Positions 33,596 through 42,133 of a stretch of 64,000 nucleotides of DNA are shown one piece after another. Position numbers and translations under genes: made by a program. Source of the stretch: SHZI01 sp963802215 (GTDB taxonomy: Bacteria > Pseudomonadota > Gammaproteobacteria > Steroidobacterales > GCA-2729495). The stretch's first letter is position 1. Every line of letters begins with the position of its first letter. The notes beneath the pieces were generated by a model. It was not told the origin of the DNA, made no database searches, and worked only from the letters and a program-made list of their open reading frames with translations. Location: assembly GCA_963802215.1 (NCBI GenBank), contig CAWDHQ010000002.1, positions 868,001 to 932,000 on the forward strand, in the 5' to 3' direction.

Positions 33596-33633
33596 GTATC
33601 GCCCGGGCCCGGGTCCTGCCTTCTGGGCGATAC
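33596..33633. repeat. Inverted repeat between the flavin operon and the MFS gene
   Basis: Perfect 9-base arms GTATCGCCC (33596-33604) and GGGCGATAC (33625-33633) are separated by 20 bases, in the middle of the 148-base divergent intergenic region. The centre-to-centre distance of 29 bases is close to three helical turns. It could be an operator for both units; no regulator gene adjoins it. Confidence 0.5.
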
Positions 33634-33679
33634 TCAACCGCCCCCGGCGACCTCCGGGTGGACAGGGAGACATGCAGCA

Positions 33680-35038
33680 GTGAGCAACACCGTATCGGCC
33701 GCGCCGGGCTACCGCCTGGGCCCCCTCGAGTTCGCCACCGGCATGAGCGGCCTGAATGCCTGGACATACTTATATGTATGCCTGGCCATCATGCCGGTCA
33801 TCAGTTTCCTGAGCTTTTCCCAGCCCTACGTGCTGACCGAGATCATCGGCATACCCCCCGAGCGCCACGGGCAGGTGACGGGCCTCCTCATCACGATGCA
33901 CGAGATCGTGGTGCTGGCCCTGGTCAGCTTCGCGGGCGGGCTGTCCGACCGGGTCGGGCGCCGGCCGCTCTACGCCACGGGCACGCTGATCGCCGGCGCG
34001 GGCTTTGCCATCTACGGCATGGCCAGCACGGTCGGCGACCTCTACGCGGGCCGCTTCGTGTATGCCATCGGCCTGGCCTTCGTGGGCGTGATGATCGCCG
34101 TCACCGCGGCCGACTACCCGGCGGAGAACTCCCGCGGCAAGATCGCGGGCGTGTCCGGCGTGCTGAATGGCCTGGGCATCGGCATCGCGACGGCGCTCTT
34201 CGCCGCCCTGCCGGCCATCTTCAAGGCGCAGGGCATGACCAGCGCCGAGGCCGGACGCTACATGCTGTTCGTGATGGCGGGCCTGGCGGCGGTCACGGCG
34301 ATCATCATGCAGGTGGGCCTCAAGGGCGGTACGCCGTCGGGCAGGAGCGCCCGGATCGGCCTGCCCCGTATCCTGCAGATCGGCATTCGCCAGGGGCTGG
34401 ATAATCCGCGCCTCATGGTCTGCTACGCGGGCTCCTTCATCTCCCGGGCGGATCTCACGCTCGTGGCCACCTTCGTCTCGCTGTGGCTGCAGCGGGTCGG
34501 GCGGGACGAGGGCCTGGACGGCCCCGAGGCGCTGGCCAAGGCGGGCCTGATGTTCGCGCTGATCCAGGGGTCCGCGCTGCTGTGGGCGCCGGTGGCGGGC
34601 GCGCTCATCGACCGCTTCCATCGCCTGGCCTGCGTGGTCGCTGCGCTGCTGCTGGGCGCGGTGGGCTACACGCTGCTCGGCCTGCAGGACCAGCCGTTCT
34701 CACCGATCGGCTACCTGGGCTGCGTCCTCGTGGGCATGGGCCAGATGAGCGTGATCCTCTCGGTCACGGGGCTCCTCGGCCAGGAGACGCCGCTGGACGT
34801 CCGCGGCTCCGTGATCGGCCTCGCCGGCTTCTGCGGTTCGCTGGGCATCCTCATCACGAGCCTGGCCGGCGGGTACCTGTTCGACTACTGGCGGATCTCG
34901 GGGCCGATCATCCTGGTCGGTGCCGCGAACCTGGTGGCATTCGCCTTTGCCTTCCATGTCTGGCTGAAGAGCGGCCGCCCGCTGAAGTTCGATGCCCGGG
35001 AGGCCCGGTCATCGACCATGATCGGCCTCGGCCACTAG
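33680..35038 (+). CDS. MFS transporter
   Basis: A 452-residue major-facilitator transporter with about 12 hydrophobic helices. The family signature between helices 2 and 3 is clear (GGLSDRVGRRPLYATGTL). The central loop (QVGLKGGTPSGRSARIGL) separates the two halves, and a second DRxxR-like loop follows in LIDRFHRLACV. Its substrate is unknown. It starts at GTG 33680, about ten bases after GGGAGA. It is transcribed divergently from the flavin-enzyme operon and probably imports the compound that the operon degrades or exports a product. Confidence 0.88.
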   Translation: MSNTVSAAPGYRLGPLEFATGMSGLNAWTYLYVCLAIMPVISFLSFSQPYVLTEIIGIPPERHGQVTGLLITMHEIVVLALVSFAGGLSDRVGRRPLYATGTLIAGAGFAIYGMASTVGDLYAGRFVYAIGLAFVGVMIAVTAADYPAENSRGKIAGVSGVLNGLGIGIATALFAALPAIFKAQGMTSAEAGRYMLFVMAGLAAVTAIIMQVGLKGGTPSGRSARIGLPRILQIGIRQGLDNPRLMVCYAGSFISRADLTLVATFVSLWLQRVGRDEGLDGPEALAKAGLMFALIQGSALLWAPVAGALIDRFHRLACVVAALLLGAVGYTLLGLQDQPFSPIGYLGCVLVGMGQMSVILSVTGLLGQETPLDVRGSVIGLAGFCGSLGILITSLAGGYLFDYWRISGPIILVGAANLVAFAFAFHVWLKSGRPLKFDAREARSSTMIGLGH

Positions 35039-35170
35039 ACACGGCCGGCACGTTGCCGATTTTCACGCCGAGTTCGCGGGACTCGACGATCGGAGAATGT
35101 CAGCGCTGCAACAAACACTGCACGCAGACGAAACATCCCTTCCCTTTGGATGAAACATAACGCCGCCAAG

Positions 35171-35208
35171 CTTCCCCCCGAACCTTAACTCGTTCCCAAA
35201 GGGGGAAG
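35171..35208 (+). promoter_or_regulatory. Hairpin that pairs the ribosome-binding site of the PhoX-like gene
   Basis: CTTCCCCC (35171-35178) is a perfect complement of GGGGGAAG (35201-35208), which is the ribosome-binding site of the gene starting at 35212. The 8-bp stem with a 22-base loop would hide the site in the mRNA leader. It may control translation, for example by temperature, a ligand or an upstream ribosome. The rest of the 35039-35211 gap shows no Pho-box and no other clear signal. Confidence 0.45.
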
Positions 35209-35211
35209 TAC

Positions 35212-36873
35212 ATGACGTTCAAGAGGACAGCCCTGGCGGCGGCAGTTGCGATGATCTGCGCCAATGCCCAGGCAATCGAGCCCTTCACACCGCTGACCGC
35301 CTCCGCGACCCTGCTGAACACGAATGAGGATGCCAATCCATTCCTCCTGCCCCCGGGCTGGGTGCAGGCCGAGCTGACCGACGTCGGCGCGATGAATGTC
35401 CTCTTCGGGGGCGCCTACCCGGGCACCTTCCGGGCCTGGGACATGCTGGACATCGGCGGGGCGAACTCCGAGTTCATCTACATTCCGCACGAGGTCCAGA
35501 CGGGCGCCGGCGTGACGCGCTTCAACCGCGACACCAACACCGCGGTGATCCTTCTCCAGGGCAACAATTCGGCGATCTTCGACGCCAACCCGGGTGACGG
35601 CTGGAGTCCCCTGGCTGACGACTTCGGTGCGTTCGATCCGGCAGTCCTGACGCCGGTCAACACCCTCCTTGCTGCGGAAGAGTGGTCCGGCAACGGTCGC
35701 ATCTTCGAACTCCTGAACCCCGAGACCGCAACAGGCGTCGCCGATGCGAACTGGCGCTGGCTTTCCGGAATTCCGTCCGTCTCCCACGAGGGCCTCAAGT
35801 TCGACGACGCGGGCAACCTCTACTTCGTGGACGAGAACAATTCGGGCTCGCTCTACAAGTTCGTGCCCAAGGTCCCGGGTGACCTGAGCGTGGGCCAGAC
35901 CTTCGTCCTGCGGGATGACGACCAGCTGCACAACGCAGCGCTCAACTACAACGGGGGCACCAACACGGTGGCCGCCAACCGGACCGGTCCCGCCACCTGG
36001 GTGGCGATTACGGACACGGACGGCAACAAGACCACCGTCCAGGATCCCTTCGTCTTCACCAACAACGGGCCTGCCCGCGGTGGTGTGCTGGCTGCCGACG
36101 AAGTTGGCGGCACGCCTTACGGGCGCCCCGAGGACCTGGAGGTCGGCACGCTCGCCAACGGGCATGAGGTGCTGTACGTCGCCACGACCAGCGAGGCGGC
36201 GGTCTACTCGATCGAGCTGGATGCCAACGGCGACGGCAACGGCACCGACGCGATCGTCCGCCTGTTCGTGAAGGGTGGCGTCACGTTCAACTCCGCCGGG
36301 GTCGTGGTGCCAGCCGGCGCCCAGTCGACCTATGGCCTGGGCTCCCCGGACAACCTGGGCGTCGATGCCAACGGCGATGTGCTGGTCCAGGAAGACCAGA
36401 ATCCCGGTGACACCTGGGTGGCCCGGGACACGGACAAGGACGGCGTCGCCGAGACCCTGGACCTCTGGACGAGCCTCGGGCCTTTCGGCTCGGAGCCGAC
36501 CGGCGTCATCAAGGACCCGCGCGGCGGCTTCCTGGTCAACGTCCAGCACCCGTCCTCCAACAACGACGCCCTCTGGTCGCTGCTGCCGGATTCGGACCTG
36601 GATGGGAAGCCGAACAACGCCGACAACTGCTCGCGGAAGTCAAACGCCAACCAGCGCGACACCAACGGGGACGGTTTCGGCAACGCCTGCGACGCCGACC
36701 TGAACAACGACGGCATCACGAACAGTCTCGACTCGGCGCTGTTCCGCGCGTCCTTCGGCAGCACCAATGGCGATGCCGACTTCAATGGTGACGGTGTGGT
36801 CAATGCGGTCGATGCCGGACTGTTCCGGGGCCTGTACGGCCTCCCGCCCGGGCCGGCCTTCACCAAAGAGTGA
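35212..36873 (+). CDS. PhoX/DUF839-like exported protein with calcium-repeat/dockerin tail
   Basis: A 553-residue exported protein: signal peptide to about residue 22 (AMICANAQA). The main part matches PhoX-type alkaline phosphatases (DUF839): FDDAGNLYFVDENNSGSLYK and RGGVLAADEVGGTPYGRPED, where PhoX binds its metals. Residues about 460-553 form a thrombospondin type 3-like repeat (DSDLDGKPNNADNC) followed by two dockerin-type calcium loops (DLNNDGITNSLDSALF and DFNGDGVVNAVDAGLF). The tail is almost the same as in the diheme cytochrome at 37.6 kb. Its ribosome-binding site lies in a hairpin. Catalytic activity is not certain because not every PhoX ligand could be checked. Confidence 0.85.
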   Translation: MTFKRTALAAAVAMICANAQAIEPFTPLTASATLLNTNEDANPFLLPPGWVQAELTDVGAMNVLFGGAYPGTFRAWDMLDIGGANSEFIYIPHEVQTGAGVTRFNRDTNTAVILLQGNNSAIFDANPGDGWSPLADDFGAFDPAVLTPVNTLLAAEEWSGNGRIFELLNPETATGVADANWRWLSGIPSVSHEGLKFDDAGNLYFVDENNSGSLYKFVPKVPGDLSVGQTFVLRDDDQLHNAALNYNGGTNTVAANRTGPATWVAITDTDGNKTTVQDPFVFTNNGPARGGVLAADEVGGTPYGRPEDLEVGTLANGHEVLYVATTSEAAVYSIELDANGDGNGTDAIVRLFVKGGVTFNSAGVVVPAGAQSTYGLGSPDNLGVDANGDVLVQEDQNPGDTWVARDTDKDGVAETLDLWTSLGPFGSEPTGVIKDPRGGFLVNVQHPSSNNDALWSLLPDSDLDGKPNNADNCSRKSNANQRDTNGDGFGNACDADLNNDGITNSLDSALFRASFGSTNGDADFNGDGVVNAVDAGLFRGLYGLPPGPAFTKE

Positions 36874-36919
36874 TCGCTGAAAAACACTTACAGATAGCAA
36901 GACTCAACAGGAACCGAAA

Positions 36920-37528
36920 ATGAAACTCGTTCACAAGACACTGTCCGCCCTGGTTGTCGGGGCAATGCTGGGTGCCGGACCGGCGGCGCAGGCCGCAACG
37001 ATCACCTTCGACGCCCTGAACTCGTCGGTCGTCGCCGGCCAGACCATCGTGGTCAAGCTCGTCGGCCGGGACTTCATCGAGGGTGCCGGCGGCACCTTCG
37101 GTGGCGGCGTCTCGATCGCCTGGGACCCCACGAAGCTCTCGCTCCAGGCCTTCGATACGAGCGTGTTTGCCGGCGACCAGCTGCTGGCGACGTCCAACAC
37201 GAACACCGTCGTCAACAACGTCGCGGGCACCCTCACCGACCTGAGCGTGGCCAGCTTCTTCGACGGCGTCGAAGCGGCTGACTTCGACATCGCGCTGCTG
37301 ACCTTCCAGGCCCTCACCCCGGGAGTCTCCTCGCTGAACGCGTCGATCGGGTTCTTCACCAGCGGCTTCGAGAACATCTGGACGGACTCCGATCCGTTCG
37401 AGCCGACGGTGCTGGACCTGGGCTTCGGCCAGGGCAGCGTCAGCGTCGTGCCGGTGCCCGCCGCGGTCTGGCTGTTCGCCTCCGCGCTCGGCGCCCTCGG
37501 CATCGCCCGCCGGAAGATGGCTGCCTGA
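36920..37528 (+). CDS. Cohesin-like exported protein with PEP-CTERM-type tail
   Basis: A 202-residue protein with a signal peptide (to AAQAA, about 26), a beta-rich domain (about 28-165) resembling cohesins: ITFDALNSSVVAGQTIVVKL, GGGVSIAWDPTKLSLQAFD, and FDIALLTFQALTPGVSSLN. The C-terminus (VPVPAAVWLFASALGALGIA, then RRKMAA) has the VPxPAAxWLF, hydrophobic helix and basic end of exosortase-processed PEP-CTERM proteins. Cohesins bind dockerins, and dockerin-bearing genes flank it on both sides, so it may be the surface anchor for them. An AGGAACC site precedes the ATG. Confidence 0.8.
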   Translation: MKLVHKTLSALVVGAMLGAGPAAQAATITFDALNSSVVAGQTIVVKLVGRDFIEGAGGTFGGGVSIAWDPTKLSLQAFDTSVFAGDQLLATSNTNTVVNNVAGTLTDLSVASFFDGVEAADFDIALLTFQALTPGVSSLNASIGFFTSGFENIWTDSDPFEPTVLDLGFGQGSVSVVPVPAAVWLFASALGALGIARRKMAA

Positions 37529-37554
37529 TTCGCCGGAACGTGCGTTGAAGAACC

Positions 37555-37588
37555 GGAAGCGCGGTCTCCCCGGGGAGGCCGCGCTTCC
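37555..37588. terminator. 17-bp hairpin between the cohesin-like and cytochrome genes
   Basis: GGAAGCGCGGTCTCCCC and its near-perfect complement GGGGAGGCCGCGCTTCC follow each other with no loop bases; one position is a G-U pair in RNA. It lies 27 bases after the cohesin-like stop and 29 before the next ATG. There is no T-tract. It could be a partial terminator, RNA processing site, or folding barrier that sets the ratio of the two proteins. Confidence 0.5.
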
Positions 37589-37616
37589 ACCGCGGGAGAA
37601 CGGGGGACGGACGACG

Positions 37617-39908
37617 ATGAAGCCGACGGCTAACGTGTTGTGGATGCGGTCAGCCCTGGTGGCGATGCTCGCCGCGCTGGCGACGCCGGAGACGGCCCGC
37701 GCCGACGAGGTGCCTCTCTACCAGCAGATCCTGGAGCGGCTGAAGACCGATTCCGACGTGATCATTCCCTGGCTTCCCGAAGCCCAGGACATCGCCACGA
37801 TGTACAACCGGGAGACCCCCATCCCGCCCCAGTGCTACACCGACACCAATGGCGAGCACAACCCGTGCTATGCCTGCCACCAGGATGCCATTCCCGGCCG
37901 CGAGAACACTAAGAACGATCGCGACCTGCAGGAAGCCTACAGTTTCAGCGACGAGGGGCTCCTGAACCACTGGCTGAACCTCTTCGAGGACCGGAGCGCC
38001 CGGGTCGCGGAGATCAGCGATGCGGAGATCCTCGAGTACATCAACCAGGACAACTACTCGGAGCTGGCGCAGCGCCTCGCCGGCGCCGGCTTCACCGGCT
38101 GGATTCCTGACCTGGCCAACCTGGCCGACGGGCCTGCCGCATTCGACCCGGAGGGCTTCGCACTGGACGGCAGCTGGTGGGTCGCCTTCACCTACAAGCC
38201 GCTGCCGAGCACCTTCTGGCCCACCCAGGGATCGACCGACGACGTGATGATCCGCTTGCCCCCCGGGTTCTACAGGACCGCCGGTGGTGCCGTCTCGCGG
38301 GAGGTCTACAAGGCAAACCTCGCCCTGCTCGAGGCCAACATCAAGGGCTACGGCGAGATCGGCTCGCTGCCGATCGACGAGAACGCGGTCGGCACCGACC
38401 TCAATGGCGACGGCTTGCTGGGCATAGTCAGCACCGTTTCCGCCGATCGCGAGCACTACGTCGGGGGCGCCAGCGAGGTCGACCTGATCCCCACCGTCTA
38501 TCCGCTGGGCACCGAGTTCCTGCACACCGTCCGCTACGTCGGCGTCCGTCCGGATGGCACCATCTTCAATCCCCGGCGGATGAAGGAAGTCCGCTACATG
38601 AAGCGGCGCATCCAGAGCCGCCAGTTCCAGCTCCAGCACTACTACGACGAGGAGAACCTGGAAAAGGAGCAGGGGTCGCTGCCGACCTACCAGAACTTCG
38701 GCCAGGACGGCCTCAGCACCAATTTCGGCTGGAACATCACGGGCTTCGTGGAGAATCGCCAGGGCCGCCTGCGCTGGAACACCTACGAGGAGAACGTGTT
38801 CTGCATGGGCTGCCACACGTCCATCGGCGCCACCATCGACAAGACCTTCAGCTTCCCCCGCAAGGTGGATGGCCAGCCGGGCTGGGGGTACATCAACCTG
38901 CGCGGCATGCGGGACGCCGCCAACGTGGGCGAGACGCTGGGCGAGGTCGCCACCTACTTCGGGCGCGTGGGCGGCGGCACCGAGTTCAGGAGCAATCCGG
39001 AGCTGGAAGCGCGGTTCTACCACCCCGATGGCAGCGTCAATACCGTGGCCCTGGCCACCGCCAGGGACTTCTACGAGTTGACCGCGCCGTCGCCCGCGCG
39101 TGCGCTCCTGCTCAACAAGGCCTACAAGGCCATCGTCGAGGAGCAGGACTTCATCTTTGGCCGGGATGCGACGGTCACGCCGCCGGAGCGCGTGCTGGCC
39201 TTGGTGGACAACGAGACTTCCCCGACGCTGCCGCCGGAGCTGCAGCGCGACTGGAACATGCTCCTCGACTGGGATGCCGCCGCAAGCGCGCCCTGCAACT
39301 ACAGCGGGGACGTGGATTTCAGCCCGCTGGCATCGGCGCATGTGGTCACCCTCCGGGGCACGGCGCCGACGGCCTACAACGGCCTCTGTGCCGGGGGAGC
39401 CGTCTCTCTCTCGGGCGACCTGAGCGTGGTGCTCGACGGCCAGTTCCAGCCGGCGCTGGGCGATGAGTTCGACATCGTCCGCGGCGGAACCGTCTCCGGC
39501 ACGTTCGCTGACGTCCAGCTTCCGGGCCTGCCCTCCGGGTTCTTCAAGCTGGAGCAGGACGCCACCTCCGTTCGCCTGCTGTTCACCCGGGACAGCGACG
39601 CCGACGGGATTTCCGACGACGCCGACAATTGCGTCCTGAAGGCCAATGGCCCGGCCATCGGCGATGCGGGCGGGTTCGTGCAGCGCGACACCGACGGCGA
39701 CGGCTTCGGCAACGCCTGTGACACCGACCTGAACAACGACGGCGTCACCAACCAGGCCGACTCGGGGATGTTCCGTGCGGTATTCGGACTCGGCAACGCG
39801 AATGCGGACTTCAATGGCGACGGCGTGGTGAACGCGGTGGACGCCAGCGTGTTCCGCTCGCGGTTCGGCCTGCCGCCCGGCCCGGCCCGGCAGTTCACGG
39901 CGGAATAG
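37617..39908 (+). CDS. Exported diheme cytochrome with calcium-repeat/dockerin tail
   Basis: A 763-residue exported protein (signal peptide to about 29) with two c-type heme motifs, CYACH (84-88) and CMGCH (396-400). Between them are regions with SWWVAFTYKPLPSTFWPT and VRYMKRRIQSRQFQLQHYYD that do not match a family I recognise. The C-terminus (about 659-755) is a thrombospondin type 3-like repeat and two dockerin loops (DLNNDGVTNQADSGMF, DFNGDGVVNAVDASVF) nearly matching the PhoX-like protein. The ATG at 37617 with GGGGGA fits better than an upstream TTG. Probably a surface electron-transfer protein docked onto the cohesin-like partner. Confidence 0.82.
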   Translation: MKPTANVLWMRSALVAMLAALATPETARADEVPLYQQILERLKTDSDVIIPWLPEAQDIATMYNRETPIPPQCYTDTNGEHNPCYACHQDAIPGRENTKNDRDLQEAYSFSDEGLLNHWLNLFEDRSARVAEISDAEILEYINQDNYSELAQRLAGAGFTGWIPDLANLADGPAAFDPEGFALDGSWWVAFTYKPLPSTFWPTQGSTDDVMIRLPPGFYRTAGGAVSREVYKANLALLEANIKGYGEIGSLPIDENAVGTDLNGDGLLGIVSTVSADREHYVGGASEVDLIPTVYPLGTEFLHTVRYVGVRPDGTIFNPRRMKEVRYMKRRIQSRQFQLQHYYDEENLEKEQGSLPTYQNFGQDGLSTNFGWNITGFVENRQGRLRWNTYEENVFCMGCHTSIGATIDKTFSFPRKVDGQPGWGYINLRGMRDAANVGETLGEVATYFGRVGGGTEFRSNPELEARFYHPDGSVNTVALATARDFYELTAPSPARALLLNKAYKAIVEEQDFIFGRDATVTPPERVLALVDNETSPTLPPELQRDWNMLLDWDAAASAPCNYSGDVDFSPLASAHVVTLRGTAPTAYNGLCAGGAVSLSGDLSVVLDGQFQPALGDEFDIVRGGTVSGTFADVQLPGLPSGFFKLEQDATSVRLLFTRDSDADGISDDADNCVLKANGPAIGDAGGFVQRDTDGDGFGNACDTDLNNDGVTNQADSGMFRAVFGLGNANADFNGDGVVNAVDASVFRSRFGLPPGPARQFTAE

Positions 39909-40017
39909 GGCCAGCGGCGTCCCCGCTCAATTATGGACACCCGGTGCCCCGCCACTGGCGCCGGCCGGGCATCTCGCTGATCATTCCGCGGTCGCAGGGA
40001 TCGGGCGGGGTGAGCAG

Positions 40018-41052
40018 ATGGCTGGCGTCGAATTCGGCATCGTGATGGAGCCCTCCGCGGGATATACCGCGCGTCTGGCCGTGGAAATCGAGGCCATGGG
40101 CTTCGACGCGCTGCTGTGCCCCGACACCCAGTGCCTCAGCCCGGAGCCCTACGGCCAGCTGAGCCTCGCCGCCGCGCGCACGACCCGCCTGTTCCTCGGC
40201 ACGGGCGTGACGAACCCCGTCACGCGGGACTCGTCCGTCACCGCCGGTGCCCTCGCGACGCTCCAGATCGAGTCCGGCGGCCGGGCCCGCTGCGGCATCG
40301 GCCGCGGCGATTCCTCCGCAGCCCACATCGGCCAGCGCAATGCCACGACGGCGCAACTGCGAACCTACGTTGAGCAGGTTCGCGGTTACCTCCGTGGCGA
40401 GACCGTGATGCGCGGCGAGACGGCGAGCCGCATGCGCTGGCTCGAGCCCGGCCAACTCCCGACGGTGCCGCTGGACCTGGCCTGCACCGGCCCCGCCACC
40501 ATCCGCATGGCCGCGGACGTGGCAGACCGCATCACTTTCGCCGTGGGCAGCGCGCCCGAGCGCATCGAGTGGGCGCTGAGGACGCTGCACGCGCGGCTGG
40601 AGGAGACGGGCCGCGACCGGGCGACGCTCAGCGTCGGCGCCTACGTCAACCTGGTCTGCGACCCCGATGAGAAGCGCGCCATCAACCTGGGCCGGATGAT
40701 CTCCGGCATGGTGGCGCACTTCGCCGGCATGAAGGACTCGCCCGTCGAGCACCTGCCCCCGCAGCTCAAGGATCTGGCCATCCGGATGAAGTCGGGCTAC
40801 GACATGGCCCGGCATGCCCAGAACGAGGGCGGGCATCTGCAGATGGTGGACGACCAGTTCGTGGACTGGTTCTCCATCTGCGGGCCGCCTGCCAAGTGCC
40901 TCGATCGCCTGCAGGCCCTGATCGGCCTGGGGCTCGACCACGTGAACCTGCTGGGCGGGTCGCCGGTGTCGTCGCCCCACGGGGCCCGGCAGGAGGCGAT
41001 GATCCGCCAGACGCGGCTCTTCGCCGAGCAGGTGCTGCCCCGCCTGCGATAG
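40018..41052 (+). CDS. Luciferase-like (LLM class) flavin-dependent oxidoreductase
   Basis: A 344-residue TIM-barrel flavin enzyme: VEFGIVMEPSAGYTARLAVE, EAMGFDALLCPDTQCL, RLFLGTGVTNPVTRDSSVTA, and ESGGRARCGIGRGDSSAAHI, the segment around the flavin phosphate. The closest relatives by motif are F420-dependent methylene-tetrahydromethanopterin-reductase-like enzymes, though an FMN enzyme is equally possible. It differs from the 30.7- and 52.4-kb LLM proteins. It follows the cytochrome gene after 109 bases without an obvious signal and converges on the homocysteine methyltransferase gene. Confidence 0.85.
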   Translation: MAGVEFGIVMEPSAGYTARLAVEIEAMGFDALLCPDTQCLSPEPYGQLSLAAARTTRLFLGTGVTNPVTRDSSVTAGALATLQIESGGRARCGIGRGDSSAAHIGQRNATTAQLRTYVEQVRGYLRGETVMRGETASRMRWLEPGQLPTVPLDLACTGPATIRMAADVADRITFAVGSAPERIEWALRTLHARLEETGRDRATLSVGAYVNLVCDPDEKRAINLGRMISGMVAHFAGMKDSPVEHLPPQLKDLAIRMKSGYDMARHAQNEGGHLQMVDDQFVDWFSICGPPAKCLDRLQALIGLGLDHVNLLGGSPVSSPHGARQEAMIRQTRLFAEQVLPRLR

Positions 41053-41077
41053 GCCTCCCTGCCGCGTGCCAGCCGCG

Positions 41078-42016
41078 TCAGCCGCACGCCGCGAAGATGG
41101 ACTCCACGTGCCGGTGGTCCGTTCCGCAGCAGCCACCCAGCACGTTGAGCCAGGGCAGGCGGCGGCGCAGCTCCCGGTACTGTTCGCCCAGTTCGGCCGG
41201 GTCGCCGATGTCGAGCACCGTGGACTCGTCCAGCTCGGCATGGCTTTTCCGGGACGCGTTGGCCCGCAGTCCCCGGATCCGGGCGAGGACCTGCTCATCC
41301 TGGCCGGCCAGGTCCCGGAGATGGGTTGGATGGGCGCAGTTCAGCATGTAGTAGGCCGCGTAGCCGCCGGTCTCCCGGTCGGTGCGCCGGATCGCCACGC
41401 CCAGGCTGTCGCCCGACGGCAACCTGCCGTCGGTCTCGACGGTGAAGGAGATGACGACGGGCATGGCGGCATCCCGCGCTGCCTGCACGATGCCGATGGC
41501 TTCCTCGGGGTAGTTGAGGGTGAAGGCCGAGACCAGGTCGGCGTCGGTGGCGGTGAAGACGCCGACCTGTTCCCCGTGGTAGCGCCGGGCCTCGTCCGCC
41601 GTCATGCGCGCGTCCGCCCGGTAGCCATCGCCCCGTGGCCCGAGGTTCCCGCTGATCACCATGGGCCTGTCCGCGGTCTCGTGGCGGGCGCGGAGTTCCA
41701 GCATCAGCCCGATCGCCCTCCGGTTGGCATCGGCGAGGGCGTCGGCGTCGTAGCCCAGCCGGGCAGCCCAGTCCGGATTGGCGCGCCAGGTTGGCGATTC
41801 CAGCACGGCGCCCACGTTATGCTCGCGGGCGACGGCCAGGTAACGGTCGTAGTAGCCGGCGAGGAGGGTCAGCCCGCCCTCGTCCTTCAGCAGGTCGAAG
41901 GCGGCGAAGTGGGGCAGGGCGAGTCCCTCGTGAAACACGAGGGTCGTCTCCAGGCCGCCGTCGGTGAGGAACAGCGTGTCGCCCAGCTGGGGCAGGTTGT
42001 TGCGGTATTTGCTCAT
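41078..42016 (-). CDS. Homocysteine S-methyltransferase family protein
   Basis: A 312-residue zinc-dependent methyltransferase. It starts with LFLTDGGLETTLVFHEGLAL, with the GGLET loop of the family, and has the three zinc cysteines in MLNCAHPTHL and NVLGGCCGTDHRHV. It would transfer a methyl group to homocysteine or a related thiol from S-methylmethionine-like donors. The ATG at 42016 has a GGAG eight bases upstream and is preferred to an in-frame GTG at 42025. It is divergent from the GlxA-type regulator gene, so that regulator may control it. Confidence 0.88.
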   Translation of the reverse strand: MSKYRNNLPQLGDTLFLTDGGLETTLVFHEGLALPHFAAFDLLKDEGGLTLLAGYYDRYLAVAREHNVGAVLESPTWRANPDWAARLGYDADALADANRRAIGLMLELRARHETADRPMVISGNLGPRGDGYRADARMTADEARRYHGEQVGVFTATDADLVSAFTLNYPEEAIGIVQAARDAAMPVVISFTVETDGRLPSGDSLGVAIRRTDRETGGYAAYYMLNCAHPTHLRDLAGQDEQVLARIRGLRANASRKSHAELDESTVLDIGDPAELGEQYRELRRRLPWLNVLGGCCGTDHRHVESIFAACG

Positions 42017-42089
42017 CGCATTCACTCCGGGTAAGAATTGCTCGATCCGGCGCGTATCGTCGCGCCGGTCCGGCCCGGCGCCTCAAGCC

Positions 42090-42104
42090 GTTCGTGCAAC
42101 GAAC
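42090..42104. promoter_or_regulatory. Palindrome in the divergent promoter region
   Basis: GTTCGTGCAACGAAC is a perfect palindrome with 6-base arms and a 3-base centre, between the homocysteine methyltransferase gene and the GlxA-type regulator. It may be an operator for the regulator. Its only support is symmetry and position. Confidence 0.35.
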
Positions 42105-42133
42105 CGGACAAATCGGCCAGGGGGAGACCGGCC

